DNA from: an uncultured Eubacterium sp.
Lineage (GTDB): Bacteria; Bacillota; Clostridia; Lachnospirales; Lachnospiraceae
Length of the DNA stretch: 64,000 nt
Direction of reading: 5' to 3'
NCBI GenBank assembly: GCA_910577295.1
Contig: CAJTLS010000002.1
Location: 348 to 64,347, forward strand
The notes under the pieces were generated by a model. It was not told where the DNA came from. It ran no database searches and was given only the letters and a program-made list of their open reading frames with translations. Positions 27,388-35,763 of this stretch are shown here, one piece after another (the first letter of the stretch is position 1; every line of letters starts with the position of its first letter). The position numbers and the translations under genes are program-made.

Positions 27388-28410
27388 TTAATTATCCGAA
27401 AGAATAATCTCTCTTGGCATATCTTTTGTTACTGTTATGATTACCTTTTCCGCTTTATCATATCCATCCGGTGTTGTCTTTTCATAAAACACATAGGTTT
27501 TACCAAGTTTCAAAACAACCTGCCGTCCAGATTCTCCTACCGTAATTCGTTTGCTTGTGTTCCATCGGTCTTTTTCTTCATAATAACCGATGGTAGCTCC
27601 ACCAATATACTTTCCACTTGCCTTGTCCCGACGCTTAATAGTAATAACTATGTCTGAGATATCCTGCTTCTGTTTGCAAAGATTCTCCGGAGATTCATCG
27701 TAAAATACTGCACACCAGATATCCTTGTAGCGGGCAATCGCACCACATTGATAACTTTTATTCAACAGATTCCGGTAATGCCCAGGACTATGCTTCCACG
27801 AAAGCATTACTTCTTTAGCACTTGTCTGTCCGCATGCCAGATTTTCACCCAAAGATATGTTATTGCTTACCAACATATCTCCATAATAGTCCTTCATATC
27901 TCGTTGAAGATACACATGTCGGTCATAACCACTGTGCTTTAATCGATACATAGCAAAGCGATATAACTCATCTGACCATGTCAATGCCTGTGCACCTTTC
28001 TCTGCCCGGTACCTGTTCTGGATGGTAAATGCTCTCTTTGCCTGTGCCTTATAACCATCCTGTCCTTTTCCGATCACCTTGATGCTGTAATGGTACACCC
28101 GCATCTTTTTATGACCTTTATATAATCGGATTGTCATGGTGGTTCTTCCTCCGGCTTTACCTTTCAGGTAGATATACTTTCTGCCTTTTGCCTTCGCCTT
28201 CAGCACCTTTTTGTTTTTCACACGGACTTTTACTTTGGAATACTTCTTCAGCTTAGTCGGCGCAAAGCGGATTCCTGCCGAATCCTTGTTTAAGTCGATG
28301 GTCATCTTTTTGTTCAGCACTTTTGTTTTTGCATCTGCCGTAACACGCTGCGTCATAAGCACCATCATCGCCATAAAAAATACCATGCCTGTTTTTATCA
28401 TTTTTCTCAT
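27388..28410 (-). CDS. Secreted CAP-domain protein
   Basis: A 340-residue exported protein with an N-terminal signal segment (GMVFFMAMMVLMTQRVTADA). A very basic beta-rich region (about 30-110) is followed by a CAP/SCP domain (about 125-245, with WSDELYRFAM, GENLACGQ, HSPGHYRNLL and IWCAVFYDES). A C-terminal Cna-B-like domain (from about 255, KASGKYIGGATIGYYE) ends with YVFYEKTTPDGYDKAEKV. CAP proteins act outside the cell; the exact activity here is unknown. ATG 28410 has AAGGAGC upstream. It precedes the adhesin and has its own terminator. Confidence 0.8.
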   Translation of the reverse strand: MRKMIKTGMVFFMAMMVLMTQRVTADAKTKVLNKKMTIDLNKDSAGIRFAPTKLKKYSKVKVRVKNKKVLKAKAKGRKYIYLKGKAGGRTTMTIRLYKGHKKMRVYHYSIKVIGKGQDGYKAQAKRAFTIQNRYRAEKGAQALTWSDELYRFAMYRLKHSGYDRHVYLQRDMKDYYGDMLVSNNISLGENLACGQTSAKEVMLSWKHSPGHYRNLLNKSYQCGAIARYKDIWCAVFYDESPENLCKQKQDISDIVITIKRRDKASGKYIGGATIGYYEEKDRWNTSKRITVGESGRQVVLKLGKTYVFYEKTTPDGYDKAEKVIITVTKDMPREIILSDN

Positions 28411-28479
28411 ATCGTTCACGCTCCTTGCTGTACGCTGGTCATTCCCAGCAATGTAAATTATACTGTATTTTTCAGTCGA

Positions 28480-28770
28480 TTAAAATATATTTTTCAGTTT
28501 GTCATAGGCAATCAAATCTTTACTTCCGATCCTCTTGTCGAGTTCGGTTAAAAGCTGTTGATTGCATTCCTGGACCACCAACCGGATGTGATCCATAACA
28601 TCATCTTCCTCCGGAGATATGCCTTTATGCCTGTGATAATAGATCACCGCTTCCCGGATATAAGCACTTTTGTTGTCTGTACTTTCAAGAATGTTATAGA
28701 CCAGTCTGTGCTTCGGATTATCCAGCCGGAGTAGTACCGGAATTCTGGCAGACTTGTCCTTATTATCCAC
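28480..28770 (-). CDS. Small ribbon-helix-helix-like protein
   Basis: A 96-residue protein beginning MDNKDKSARIPVLLRLDNP and continuing through STDNKSAYIREAVIYYHR. A beta strand followed by two helices with SAYIREAV is what ParR/CopG-type DNA-binding proteins show. GTG 28770 is chosen because AGGAGG lies eight bases upstream and it overlaps the stop of the rep gene. The frame is also open to ATG 28821, inside rep. It may regulate replication or partition of the element. Confidence 0.65.
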   Translation of the reverse strand: MDNKDKSARIPVLLRLDNPKHRLVYNILESTDNKSAYIREAVIYYHRHKGISPEEDDVMDHIRLVVQECNQQLLTELDKRIGSKDLIAYDKLKNIF

Positions 28771-29818
28771 TGCCACCACCTCCTGTATCACCGGCTTTAC
28801 TTCCTGCTCCATAAAAATCATACATCACACGGTTACTGATATCCAACTCACCCTGCGATTTTGCCTGGTAAAGTACCGTGAGCATATATGCCTTATGGTT
28901 ATGTACCTTCGTCACCTGTTTTTGATATTGGTCAATCGCATAATCAATATCACATCGGTTCAGTTTCAAAAGCCGTGATTTCACAACCGCAGCCGGTTTG
29001 TCCTCTCCCATTACCCGCAGCATCGGTTTATGGGTATTTAAAATATCATAAAGCACATCTTTGACCGTGTTGATCGAATTTTCCTGCACAGCAGAAACAT
29101 ACCTTGGTTCCAGTTCATAATGCTGCTCTATAAACTCCATCGAATAGTCCTCACGCATCACCTCCTGATCCTGATATTGATTAAGATTAGGATTTAATAT
29201 ATTAGTCTTTATATCAGGATTTATATTATAGTCTTTATTATTGTTACCCCCATTTGCGTTGCTACCGTAACCGTTATTACCATTACCGTTGCTACCGTTA
29301 GCGTTACTACCGTAAGGGGGGTAACGGCCATCTTTACCGTTAGTACCAAAAGGGGGGTAACGGTGATTATCATCTTTTTCTGTAGCCGGATCGCTGATAT
29401 TTTCAGACGAAACCTGTTCATTCTCTTCTCCAGATATGTCCGCCTGCCGCTTCTTTTCTGCTCTTGTCAGATTGTTACTGGAAACCGTTCCATCGCAGCT
29501 ATGATATAGTGTATGTGGTCCGAGATCCGGTTCATCTAACAACTCATACTCAGCCCGCCATACACCATTATCCGGCATAAAGTGAACCTTCAAGTATCCA
29601 AAATCTTTTAATTCTTTCCACGCACTATCAAATGCCTTTTTCCCTTCTTTGGTCAGATTTCGGAAATCCTCTTTTGTCCATTTCTTATCCGGCATGGAGA
29701 TATATGCCTGTATGACAAGATATAGTCCTTTTGCTTTCAAAGAAATATTCACATCTCTGGTTATCTCATTTTGAACGACTGTAAATCCTTTTTTACTTCG
29801 GAAGAAACCTTCTGCCAT
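28763..29818 (-). CDS. Replication initiator-like protein (HTH / DUF6017)
   Basis: A 351-residue protein. The N-terminal 110 residues resemble the RepA_N/DnaD-like winged-helix start (FFRSKKGFTVVQNEITRDVN, then SLKAKGLYLVIQAYISMP). A low-complexity Asn/Gly linker lies at about 150-200. The C-terminal part resembles DUF6017 (EFIEQHYELEPRY, YDILNTHKP). The gene lies in the parA-parB-ssb cluster. Such proteins initiate replication of plasmids and probably of excised ICEs. The linker DNA holds iteron-like repeats, as in RepA_N plasmids where the origin is inside the rep gene. Confidence 0.75.
   Translation of the reverse strand: MAEGFFRSKKGFTVVQNEITRDVNISLKAKGLYLVIQAYISMPDKKWTKEDFRNLTKEGKKAFDSAWKELKDFGYLKVHFMPDNGVWRAEYELLDEPDLGPHTLYHSCDGTVSSNNLTRAEKKRQADISGEENEQVSSENISDPATEKDDNHRYPPFGTNGKDGRYPPYGSNANGSNGNGNNGYGSNANGGNNNKDYNINPDIKTNILNPNLNQYQDQEVMREDYSMEFIEQHYELEPRYVSAVQENSINTVKDVLYDILNTHKPMLRVMGEDKPAAVVKSRLLKLNRCDIDYAIDQYQKQVTKVHNHKAYMLTVLYQAKSQGELDISNRVMYDFYGAGSKAGDTGGGGSG
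29241..29366. repeat. Iteron-like repeats inside the rep gene, possible origin
   Basis: TACCGTTA-like units occur at least eight times in about 125 bases, in both orientations, including two copies of GGGGGGTAACGG (near 29315 and 29352). The stretch encodes an Asn/Gly linker, so codon repetition alone could explain part of it. The paired GGGGGGTAACGG units are harder to explain that way. Confidence 0.5.
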
Positions 29819-29826
29819 GTTATCAC

Positions 29827-30228
29827 CTACCTGCCATCGACCGGTTGCTCCTCATCCGAAACGGATGAAAAATCACTGTCTTTATTTGCCAGTTTCTCCG
29901 CACTTTTCTTCTGTGCAAATTCAACCTCTTCTGTAATGATGCTGAAACCATAGACCTTGCTTCCCTCTTTGGTCGTATAGTTGTTATTCTGCACCCGTCC
30001 AATGACTAATACACGGGAGCCGCTGTGAAAATATCGCTCGACAAATTCCGCCTGTCTTCCAAAGGAAGTGCAGTGAAAGAAATCGGCATCTGCCTCTCCG
30101 GCACGCTTTGACCTCCTGTTTACTGCAAGATCAAATTTGGTAATGACAACTTCACTTCCATCCTCTGCTGTCTTTCTCGTTGTTTTTGGATTTCTTGTCA
30201 TATTTCCAAGTAAAATAATCTTATTCAT
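29827..30228 (-). CDS. ssb: Single-stranded DNA-binding protein
   Basis: A 133-residue OB-fold protein: NKIILLGNMTRNPKTT at the start, then ITKFDLAVNR and FFHCTSFGRQAEFVERYF. VLVIGRVQNNNYTTKEGSKV follows. It binds single-stranded DNA during conjugative transfer and replication. It lacks the usual long acidic tail of chromosomal SSB. ATG 30228 overlaps the parB stop and has GGAAG upstream, so it is translated from the par operon. Confidence 0.92.
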   Translation of the reverse strand: MNKIILLGNMTRNPKTTRKTAEDGSEVVITKFDLAVNRRSKRAGEADADFFHCTSFGRQAEFVERYFHSGSRVLVIGRVQNNNYTTKEGSKVYGFSIITEEVEFAQKKSAEKLANKDSDFSSVSDEEQPVDGR

Positions 30229-31123
30229 TCTGTGCACTTCCTTTCTTTCGTTTCCATGTTTCTAACAGTTCAAAAATGATATTTATCATTTCCTCTTCTG
30301 TAGTTTCTTCCTCAAAATACTCTGACAGCCGTTCATTTTTCAGAGTAATTTCCTTTTCTCTCTTCTGCTTCTGAGCAGAAGTAAGATAGCGTTCCAGGAT
30401 CTGCTCATTAAGCTTTCCATCGATACTCAACTGCTTTATAGTATTTGCCTGTACTGTCGACAATTTCATTTTGTGCCTGCAGATAGCATCGTAAACCACT
30501 TCCTGCTCTTTCTCCGGAAGAACCGATAAGCTGACCCCTTGAACCATTCCAAGCTGTTTATTATCTACCAACGCCAGCAGATCATCATTCAGTCTTGCAA
30601 GCCATATATATCTCTGAATCAGTTTATAATTCTCGCCACTTTCCTCCGACATCATCTTCAGACTGTTCCTAGCCTTTCCCTGATTCTTCATGGCATCATA
30701 TTTGATCTTATATGCCTTTGCCTTTTCACTCGGTCGGATGTTTTCTCTCTGAATGTTAGAATCCACCATAACCAGACTGGCTTCATCATCATCCATCTCT
30801 TTTACAAATACCGGCATTGTCTCAAATCCAAGCAACTCGCACACATGCTTTCTTGTATGTCCGGCAATGATTTCATAACCGCCTTCTTTGCGTTTCCGGA
30901 CAATTCCCGGCACCAGCACACCATGCTCTCTGACACTCTCAATCATTTCTGCCAGTTCTTCATCTGAACGAATCTGAAATGGATGATTATGAAATTCATG
31001 CAGTTCTGAAAGCGGTATCTCTTTCACATCACCTGCTTCCGCAGCCTTTTCTATTTTATTTCCACCAAAGAGGTCATCAAAACTCGTCAATTTTACATTT
31101 TCTAATGCCTTTGTCCTACTCAT
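30221..31123 (-). CDS. ParB/Spo0J-like partition protein
   Basis: A 300-residue protein with the ParB nuclease-like N-domain: HEFHNHPFQIRSDEELAEMI, then GYEIIAGHTRKHVCELLG, where the usual GERR is GHTR, and VDSNIQRENIRPSEKAKAY. A helix-turn-helix region follows (about 165-200). It binds a centromere-like site and works with ParA to segregate DNA. It overlaps parA by eight bases and has AGGAGG upstream. Confidence 0.9.
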   Translation of the reverse strand: MSRTKALENVKLTSFDDLFGGNKIEKAAEAGDVKEIPLSELHEFHNHPFQIRSDEELAEMIESVREHGVLVPGIVRKRKEGGYEIIAGHTRKHVCELLGFETMPVFVKEMDDDEASLVMVDSNIQRENIRPSEKAKAYKIKYDAMKNQGKARNSLKMMSEESGENYKLIQRYIWLARLNDDLLALVDNKQLGMVQGVSLSVLPEKEQEVVYDAICRHKMKLSTVQANTIKQLSIDGKLNEQILERYLTSAQKQKREKEITLKNERLSEYFEEETTEEEMINIIFELLETWKRKKGSAQNE

Positions 31124-31898
31124 GAGCGATTACCTCCTCTGTCAATTTTTCGTAAGCCTGCGCCACCGGATGCTTCTTATCCAATGTAAAGATGCTCACT
31201 CCCGCAGCCGATGTCTCAGCAGCTTTCACAGAAAACGGTATTTTACTTTCAAAGATAGGAATTGCATCCCCATAATACTCCCTGATCAACTCCATAATAT
31301 CCTTTGCATAGTTCGTTCTTGCGTTCAACATGGAGATTAAAATCCCTTCAAATTTGATTTCCGGATTCAAGTGTTTTTTCACACGGCAAATCGTTTTGAT
31401 CAACTGCTCCAGTCCCTTTACCGGCAAATAAGCTGCCTGCACCGGAATCAAAACACTGTCCGATGCTGTTAGCGAATTTACTGTTATCATTCCTAAACTT
31501 GGCATACAGTCAATGAGAATGTAATCATAGAACTCTCTCATGCTTTCCACATATGCTTTCAAGACAAACTCTCTACTCATGGCATTTACAAGCGAAACAT
31601 CCACTCCTGACAGATCAATGTTACATGGCATAAGGTCAAGTCCCTCTTTATGATGGATGATTCCTTTCGTTACATCCACCTCCTTGTCCATGATGATCTG
31701 CTCCATGATACTCGGAAGTGCAACTTCCAGTTCATCCGGATTTTCAATTCCGAGACTCTGTGACAGATTTCCCTGTGGATCTGCATCAATCACAAGCACT
31801 TCCTTTCCTGCTCCTACTAAGCCAACCCCAAGATTTGCGGTTGTAGTGGTCTTGGATACGCCACCTTTCTGATTGCATATAGCGATTACTTTACACAT
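31116..31898 (-). CDS. ParA-type partition ATPase
   Basis: A 260-residue Walker-type ATPase with the deviant Walker A KGGVSKTTTTANLG near the N-terminus. DADPQGNLSQSLG follows, and YDILIDCMPSLG as Walker B. It drives partition of DNA bound by ParB, here the excised or replicating ICE. GGAGGG lies before ATG 31898. It leads the par-ssb-rep operon. Confidence 0.92.
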   Translation of the reverse strand: MCKVIAICNQKGGVSKTTTTANLGVGLVGAGKEVLVIDADPQGNLSQSLGIENPDELEVALPSIMEQIIMDKEVDVTKGIIHHKEGLDLMPCNIDLSGVDVSLVNAMSREFVLKAYVESMREFYDYILIDCMPSLGMITVNSLTASDSVLIPVQAAYLPVKGLEQLIKTICRVKKHLNPEIKFEGILISMLNARTNYAKDIMELIREYYGDAIPIFESKIPFSVKAAETSAAGVSIFTLDKKHPVAQAYEKLTEEVIAHE

Positions 31899-31925
31899 AA
31901 TTCTGACCCTCCGTATTCTTTATTT

Positions 31926-32111
31926 TTATAAACTGTATGTCTTTTTTTCTTTCTTTCGGACTGTTATATAAATCCGATAGATTCCCGGCTTGTCCCACGA
32001 TTTAAAATTTGAGACATGACATATCTCAAATTTTGTCATCCTCTCTAATGATTTAAGATAACTTCGCAGGTCTTTTTTTGTCCCAACATGCCTTGAAACA
32101 ATAACGCCCAT
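31926..32111 (-). CDS. Small basic ICE protein (61 aa)
   Basis: A 61-residue basic protein (MGVIVSRHVGTKKDLRSYLK...), ending in KKEKKTYSL. ATG 32111 has AAAGGAG nine bases upstream, whereas ATG 32120 lies on the ribosome-binding site. It is the first gene of the element next to rlmD and directly precedes parA. No family was recognised. Its position suggests a regulatory or accessory role at the ICE end. Confidence 0.55.
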   Translation of the reverse strand: MGVIVSRHVGTKKDLRSYLKSLERMTKFEICHVSNFKSWDKPGIYRIYITVRKKEKKTYSL

Positions 32112-32164
32112 GTTCTGCATCTCCTTTCCTAAAATTCAAAAGGCATCCCTGTTAGGAATGCCCT

Positions 32165-32202
32165 TATATAAAAATAGGGACACTCTGTTGCAAGTATCCC
32201 TA
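32165..32202 (-). terminator. Terminator downstream of rlmD, at the ICE edge
   Basis: TAGGGATACT pairs with AGTGTCCCTA (32193-32202 and 32175-32184, one mismatch), followed on the minus strand by TTTTTATA. It would stop transcription from the chromosomal rlmD-yhaM operon before it enters the ICE. Confidence 0.65.
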
Positions 32203-32375
32203 CATTCATCATAATTGATGATCACTATTCACTTTTATATACAAAATTGTATTTCAAGTATCCAGGTCAAGTACCACAGACACCTCCACTTTACGAACTT
32301 GTACTTTTTCTTTATGATTTACACCAACTTCATTAAAAGTCCAAAACTCTGTAAAGTGCGTAAATTCAAGGATTT
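32203..32375. other. ICE-chromosome junction region
   Basis: About 170 non-coding bases lie between the terminator and the rlmD stop. They hold an inverted repeat CACTTTAC (32287-32294) / GTAAAGTG (32351-32358). They also hold a partial copy of the rlmD end: GTGGAGGTGTCTGTGGTA on the minus strand resembles GTGGAGACTGTGGTAGG in the gene. This is the expected place for attR. No core site can be fixed without the other end. Confidence 0.4.
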
Positions 32376-33788
32376 CTACATACTTTTGCGTTGTAGTCCT
32401 ACCACAGTCTCCACATGTCCTCCCTGCGGAAACATATCCACTGCTCTCACCTTTTTCACCTCATATCCCTCCGCCCCGAGCATTTTCACATCTCTTGCGA
32501 GCGTTGCCGGGTCGCAGCTTACATAAACAATTTTCTCCGGCGACATTTGCACGATTGTATGGAGCAATTTTACATCACAGCCTTTACGAGGCGGGTCGAC
32601 GACAATGACATCGGCTTTTGTTTCTCCCTGTTTCGTCAGATTACTCACGACATCTTCTGCTGCGCCACAATAAAAATCTGCGTTAGTGATGGCATTTAAA
32701 CGAGCGTTTGCCTTTGCATTTTCGATGGCCTCTGGTACGATTTCCACGCCTATCACACGACCGCTTTTTTTCAAAGGTGTCTGAGAGGCAAGAAAGAGGG
32801 AAATCGTTCCAATGCCACAGTACAAATCCCAGACTGTCTCGCCGCCCTGCAAATCGGCGAATTGCAGGACGGTCTGATACAATTTTTCTGTCTGTATCGG
32901 ATTCACCTGATAGAAGGACAGGGGAGAAATCTGGTATTTCACCCCTCCAATCGTATCTTCAATGACCGGGGAGCCCCACAAAAGTTCTGTTTCAGGGCCG
33001 AGAACAACATTAGTCCGGCTTGTATTACGGTTTAGGCAGATGCTTGTCATCCCCTCTATCTCTTTCAGCATTTCTATAAGCTCGGAGGCATGAGGAAGAA
33101 AGGTGCCATTGATGACAAGGCAGACCATCATCTGCTTTGTGTGATATCCCCGGCGCACATAGATGTGGCGGACGAGACCTTTGTGTTCAGCTTCTCTATA
33201 GGCAGGGATGGAATAAGTCTGCATAAAGTTTATGATGAGGGAGACGGTTTTGTTGATTAACGGATACTGAATCCGGCAGTCGTCTGCCGGAATGAGGCGG
33301 TGGCTGTGTCCGGCAAAAAAACCGGTTACGGGATTGCCCTGCTCATCGCTACGCACCGGAAACTGCGCCTTGTTGCGATAATGCCACGGCTCTGCCGCCA
33401 CGCCGGCGTCATCTGTCTCCATGCCGAGAATCGGCATGAATTCTACCTTGTCCATATCCACACCGCCAATGCGCACAAGGCAGTCCCGCACTTTCTTTTC
33501 CTTAAAAGAAAGTTGGCCCGCGTAATCCATATGCTGCAGCGTACAGCCGCCGCAGGCGGCGGCCACCGGACAGAGCGGGGTCGTTCGATGGGGTGAGGGC
33601 TCTGTCACTTCGAGCAGACGGGCGAAACCATATTGCTTTTTTATTTTCATAATGCGCACGCGAACCGTTTCTCCTGCTAAAGCACCTTTTACAAAGAGGG
33701 CATAACCATCTGCATGACCAATGCCCTCTCCATCCTTGCCCATATCTTCAATTTTTAAAATTAACGTATCATTCTTTTTATAGTTCAC
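32376..33788 (-). CDS. rlmD: 23S rRNA (uracil-5-)-methyltransferase
   Basis: A 470-residue RumA/RlmD-type enzyme that methylates uracils of 23S rRNA with S-adenosylmethionine. It has a TRAM domain (1-60), iron-sulfur cysteines including CPVAAACGGC, a SAM site VWDLYCGIGTISLFLA, and the catalytic Cys in YVSCDPATLARD. GTG 33788 follows GAGGATTAACC and overlaps the end of yhaM, so the two are coupled. The C-terminus reads GGHVETVVGLQRKSM and stops sooner than in many relatives. That would be expected if ICE insertion replaced its 3' end. Confidence 0.93.
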   Translation of the reverse strand: MNYKKNDTLILKIEDMGKDGEGIGHADGYALFVKGALAGETVRVRIMKIKKQYGFARLLEVTEPSPHRTTPLCPVAAACGGCTLQHMDYAGQLSFKEKKVRDCLVRIGGVDMDKVEFMPILGMETDDAGVAAEPWHYRNKAQFPVRSDEQGNPVTGFFAGHSHRLIPADDCRIQYPLINKTVSLIINFMQTYSIPAYREAEHKGLVRHIYVRRGYHTKQMMVCLVINGTFLPHASELIEMLKEIEGMTSICLNRNTSRTNVVLGPETELLWGSPVIEDTIGGVKYQISPLSFYQVNPIQTEKLYQTVLQFADLQGGETVWDLYCGIGTISLFLASQTPLKKSGRVIGVEIVPEAIENAKANARLNAITNADFYCGAAEDVVSNLTKQGETKADVIVVDPPRKGCDVKLLHTIVQMSPEKIVYVSCDPATLARDVKMLGAEGYEVKKVRAVDMFPQGGHVETVVGLQRKSM

Positions 33789-33790
33789 GG

Positions 33791-34738
33791 TTAATCCTCT
33801 TGCGATGTCTTTCTGAGATTGCTCTCAAACATACGATTATAGCCAAGCCACTCCGTTCCGCTGCCTGCGCTCTGGAAAATTTCTTTAAGCGTCTGCAGCT
33901 TGGCATCCGTAGTATCTGCCATATGTAACGCTAACGCTTCCACAATCGCCGGAACTTTCGGCGAGCCAAATTCCAACTTGCCGTGATGGGCTAAAATACA
34001 ATGCACAAGCTCATTTTTTAATTTGGCAGGAAAGCCGGAAATCTTCGCCGCCGCATTCTCCATCTCACGGGCGCCAATATAAATATGGCCCAGCATCTGT
34101 CCGTCATCGGTGTAACTATTTTGCGGAAAATCAGAAATTTCCTGAATCTTTCCCATATCATGGAACAGCGCCGCCGTAATCAGCAAATCACGGTGAAGAA
34201 TCGGATAATTTTCCGCATAAAACTGACACATATTCGTTACGCTCAGCGTGTGCTCGAGAAGACCGCCCATATAGCCGTGATGGACGCTTTTTGCTGCGGA
34301 ATGTCTTTTAAAATCTTTGATAAACTGTTCGTCCTGCACAAAATACATCTCCAAAATCTGGCGCAGATAAGTATTTCTAACGCTGGCAACATATTTGAGT
34401 ATTTCACCAAACATCTCATCCGTATTTTTTTCCGTGCACGGTACATAATCTGCGGGATCATATTCTCCCTCATCGCTGATACGGACACGGGATATATTCA
34501 TCTGCAGATTCCCCTGAAAGCTGACTACCATCCCCTCACAGTGGATATAATTCATGGCGTCAAAACTTGCGATTCCGTTATTCAGTTCCCATATTTTACC
34601 GTCCACAGTACCTGTCTTATCCTGTAATATCAAAGAATAGTAAGTCTTGCCGGCCTTTGTTTTCAACACCTGCTTCTGCTTGCAAAGATAAGTACCGACA
34701 AATTTTTCTCCCTCACGGTAATCTTTTAAATAATTCAT
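33791..34738 (-). CDS. yhaM: 3'-5' exoribonuclease YhaM family
   Basis: A 315-residue protein with an N-terminal OB-fold (TYYSLILQDKTGTVDGKIWE) and a C-terminal HD domain carrying HHGYMGGLLEHT, AALFHDMGK and ILAHHGKLE. It degrades RNA, and in some species DNA, from the 3' end. ATG 34738 has GGAGG five bases upstream and is preferred over 34750. It is the first gene of the yhaM-rlmD pair. Confidence 0.9.
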   Translation of the reverse strand: MNYLKDYREGEKFVGTYLCKQKQVLKTKAGKTYYSLILQDKTGTVDGKIWELNNGIASFDAMNYIHCEGMVVSFQGNLQMNISRVRISDEGEYDPADYVPCTEKNTDEMFGEILKYVASVRNTYLRQILEMYFVQDEQFIKDFKRHSAAKSVHHGYMGGLLEHTLSVTNMCQFYAENYPILHRDLLITAALFHDMGKIQEISDFPQNSYTDDGQMLGHIYIGAREMENAAAKISGFPAKLKNELVHCILAHHGKLEFGSPKVPAIVEALALHMADTTDAKLQTLKEIFQSAGSGTEWLGYNRMFESNLRKTSQED

Positions 34739-34873
34739 GCTTTCCTCCACTCACGCACGTCTTCCTGTCATATTCTGCAGCGCGCGCATACTATATTCAA
34801 ATATAAACTTACAATGTTGGGGTAACGGTATTTTGCCCCTACAGATACTTTGGATTGCTCTTCCAAAGTAAAA

Positions 34874-35584
34874 CTAATAACGCTTTGTCACGGTAGCAAA
34901 CGGGCCGTAAATTTTTTTGCCGTTCACTTTCTGATAGGCGCGGACTTTAAAACCATATTTCATGCCCCGCACTAAAAACTTGCGCTTATACTTGCGGGAT
35001 TTGCAAGTTTTGGTCTTACCATATTTCGTCTTAATCCCCTTGACAAACACTTTTGTATATACCTGATAGCCGCTTGCACGAGCCGTTTTCTTCCACGTAA
35101 CAGTAAACTTGCCGCGGCCCTTTTTCACTTTCAGTCCCTTTACCTTGGCGGGTACAAGGGAAACCGATTTCTCGTTCAGACACGAACCAACACGCACCTC
35201 TTCACCCTCCGCCATCTGCCACGGTATGACCTGATAGATATATGTCTTACCCGCCTGAACAGATGTATCTTCATACATCACTGTACCCTGCACCGAAGCA
35301 ATATTCTGATATACTCCTTTATTAAGCTTTCTCATAATATAATAGCCGTGTGCATCATTGACTGCATTCCACATAATGGTAACTTTTTTCAAAGATTTAT
35401 CCTTTTTCACAGAAAGCACGGAAGCCGCCGCCATTTCCGGCAATGGCTGTGGAACGACAACTGCGCTGCCGCTCGCTGTTCCGGCATTCTCTTCTGCCTG
35501 ACTTATCTGTCCTCCCATACTGCCAAAAAATGTTCCGGCCGCCAATACAACAGCCAATCCTCCTGCTATCGCTCTCCTCACCAT
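34874..35584 (-). CDS. Secreted FN3-like repeat protein
   Basis: A 236-residue exported protein. A signal peptide (MVRRAIAGGLAVVLAAGTFF) is followed by two beta-sandwich repeats of fibronectin type III character. These contain MWNAVNDAHGYYIMRKLNKG and TWKKTARASGYQVYTKVFVK, each ending with a YIYQV/YGFKVRAY strand. The C-terminus is very basic. Such proteins are common surface or matrix proteins in Lachnospiraceae; no ligand is known. ATG 35584 is chosen for GGAGAG spacing. Confidence 0.75.
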   Translation of the reverse strand: MVRRAIAGGLAVVLAAGTFFGSMGGQISQAEENAGTASGSAVVVPQPLPEMAAASVLSVKKDKSLKKVTIMWNAVNDAHGYYIMRKLNKGVYQNIASVQGTVMYEDTSVQAGKTYIYQVIPWQMAEGEEVRVGSCLNEKSVSLVPAKVKGLKVKKGRGKFTVTWKKTARASGYQVYTKVFVKGIKTKYGKTKTCKSRKYKRKFLVRGMKYGFKVRAYQKVNGKKIYGPFATVTKRY

Positions 35585-35763
35585 AATCATCTCTCCTTTT
35601 TCCATTTCAGACCTGCTTTATCCTATTTTAACAGAAAGCCATGGCACTTGCAAATATTCCCAAAACTTTTTTAATTTTTTTACCATTTGCGGGAAAAAAT
35701 GTTGTATACTATAAACCAAATCAAATTGTGAAGTGGAGACACCTCACAAAGGGGGTTTATGTA

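Larger units (their letters stand above)
1..32375. mobile_element. Integrative and conjugative element (right part)
   Basis: Nearly every gene here is a family of Tn1549/CTn-like conjugative elements: ParA, ParB, SSB, replication initiator, Maff2, VirB6-like protein, PrgI, VirB4, CD1108-type lysozyme, RadC/YodL and DUF5688 proteins, a giant methylase-helicase, and a sortase with its adhesin. All are on the minus strand. The right edge lies against the 3' end of rlmD. The left edge, relaxase, VirD4 and integrase are outside the window. The exact right boundary was not proven, because the partner att site is not visible. Confidence 0.85.

Noticed and set aside
32229..32385. Open frame of about 50 codons running from the rlmD end into the junction (minus strand)
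   Set aside because: It has no start codon or ribosome-binding site of its own and is in a different frame from rlmD; probably chance.
35641..35763. Earlier start of mutS2 at 35641
   Set aside because: The extra 41 residues do not resemble the MutS2 N-terminus, while ATG 35764 has AAAGGGGG at good spacing.
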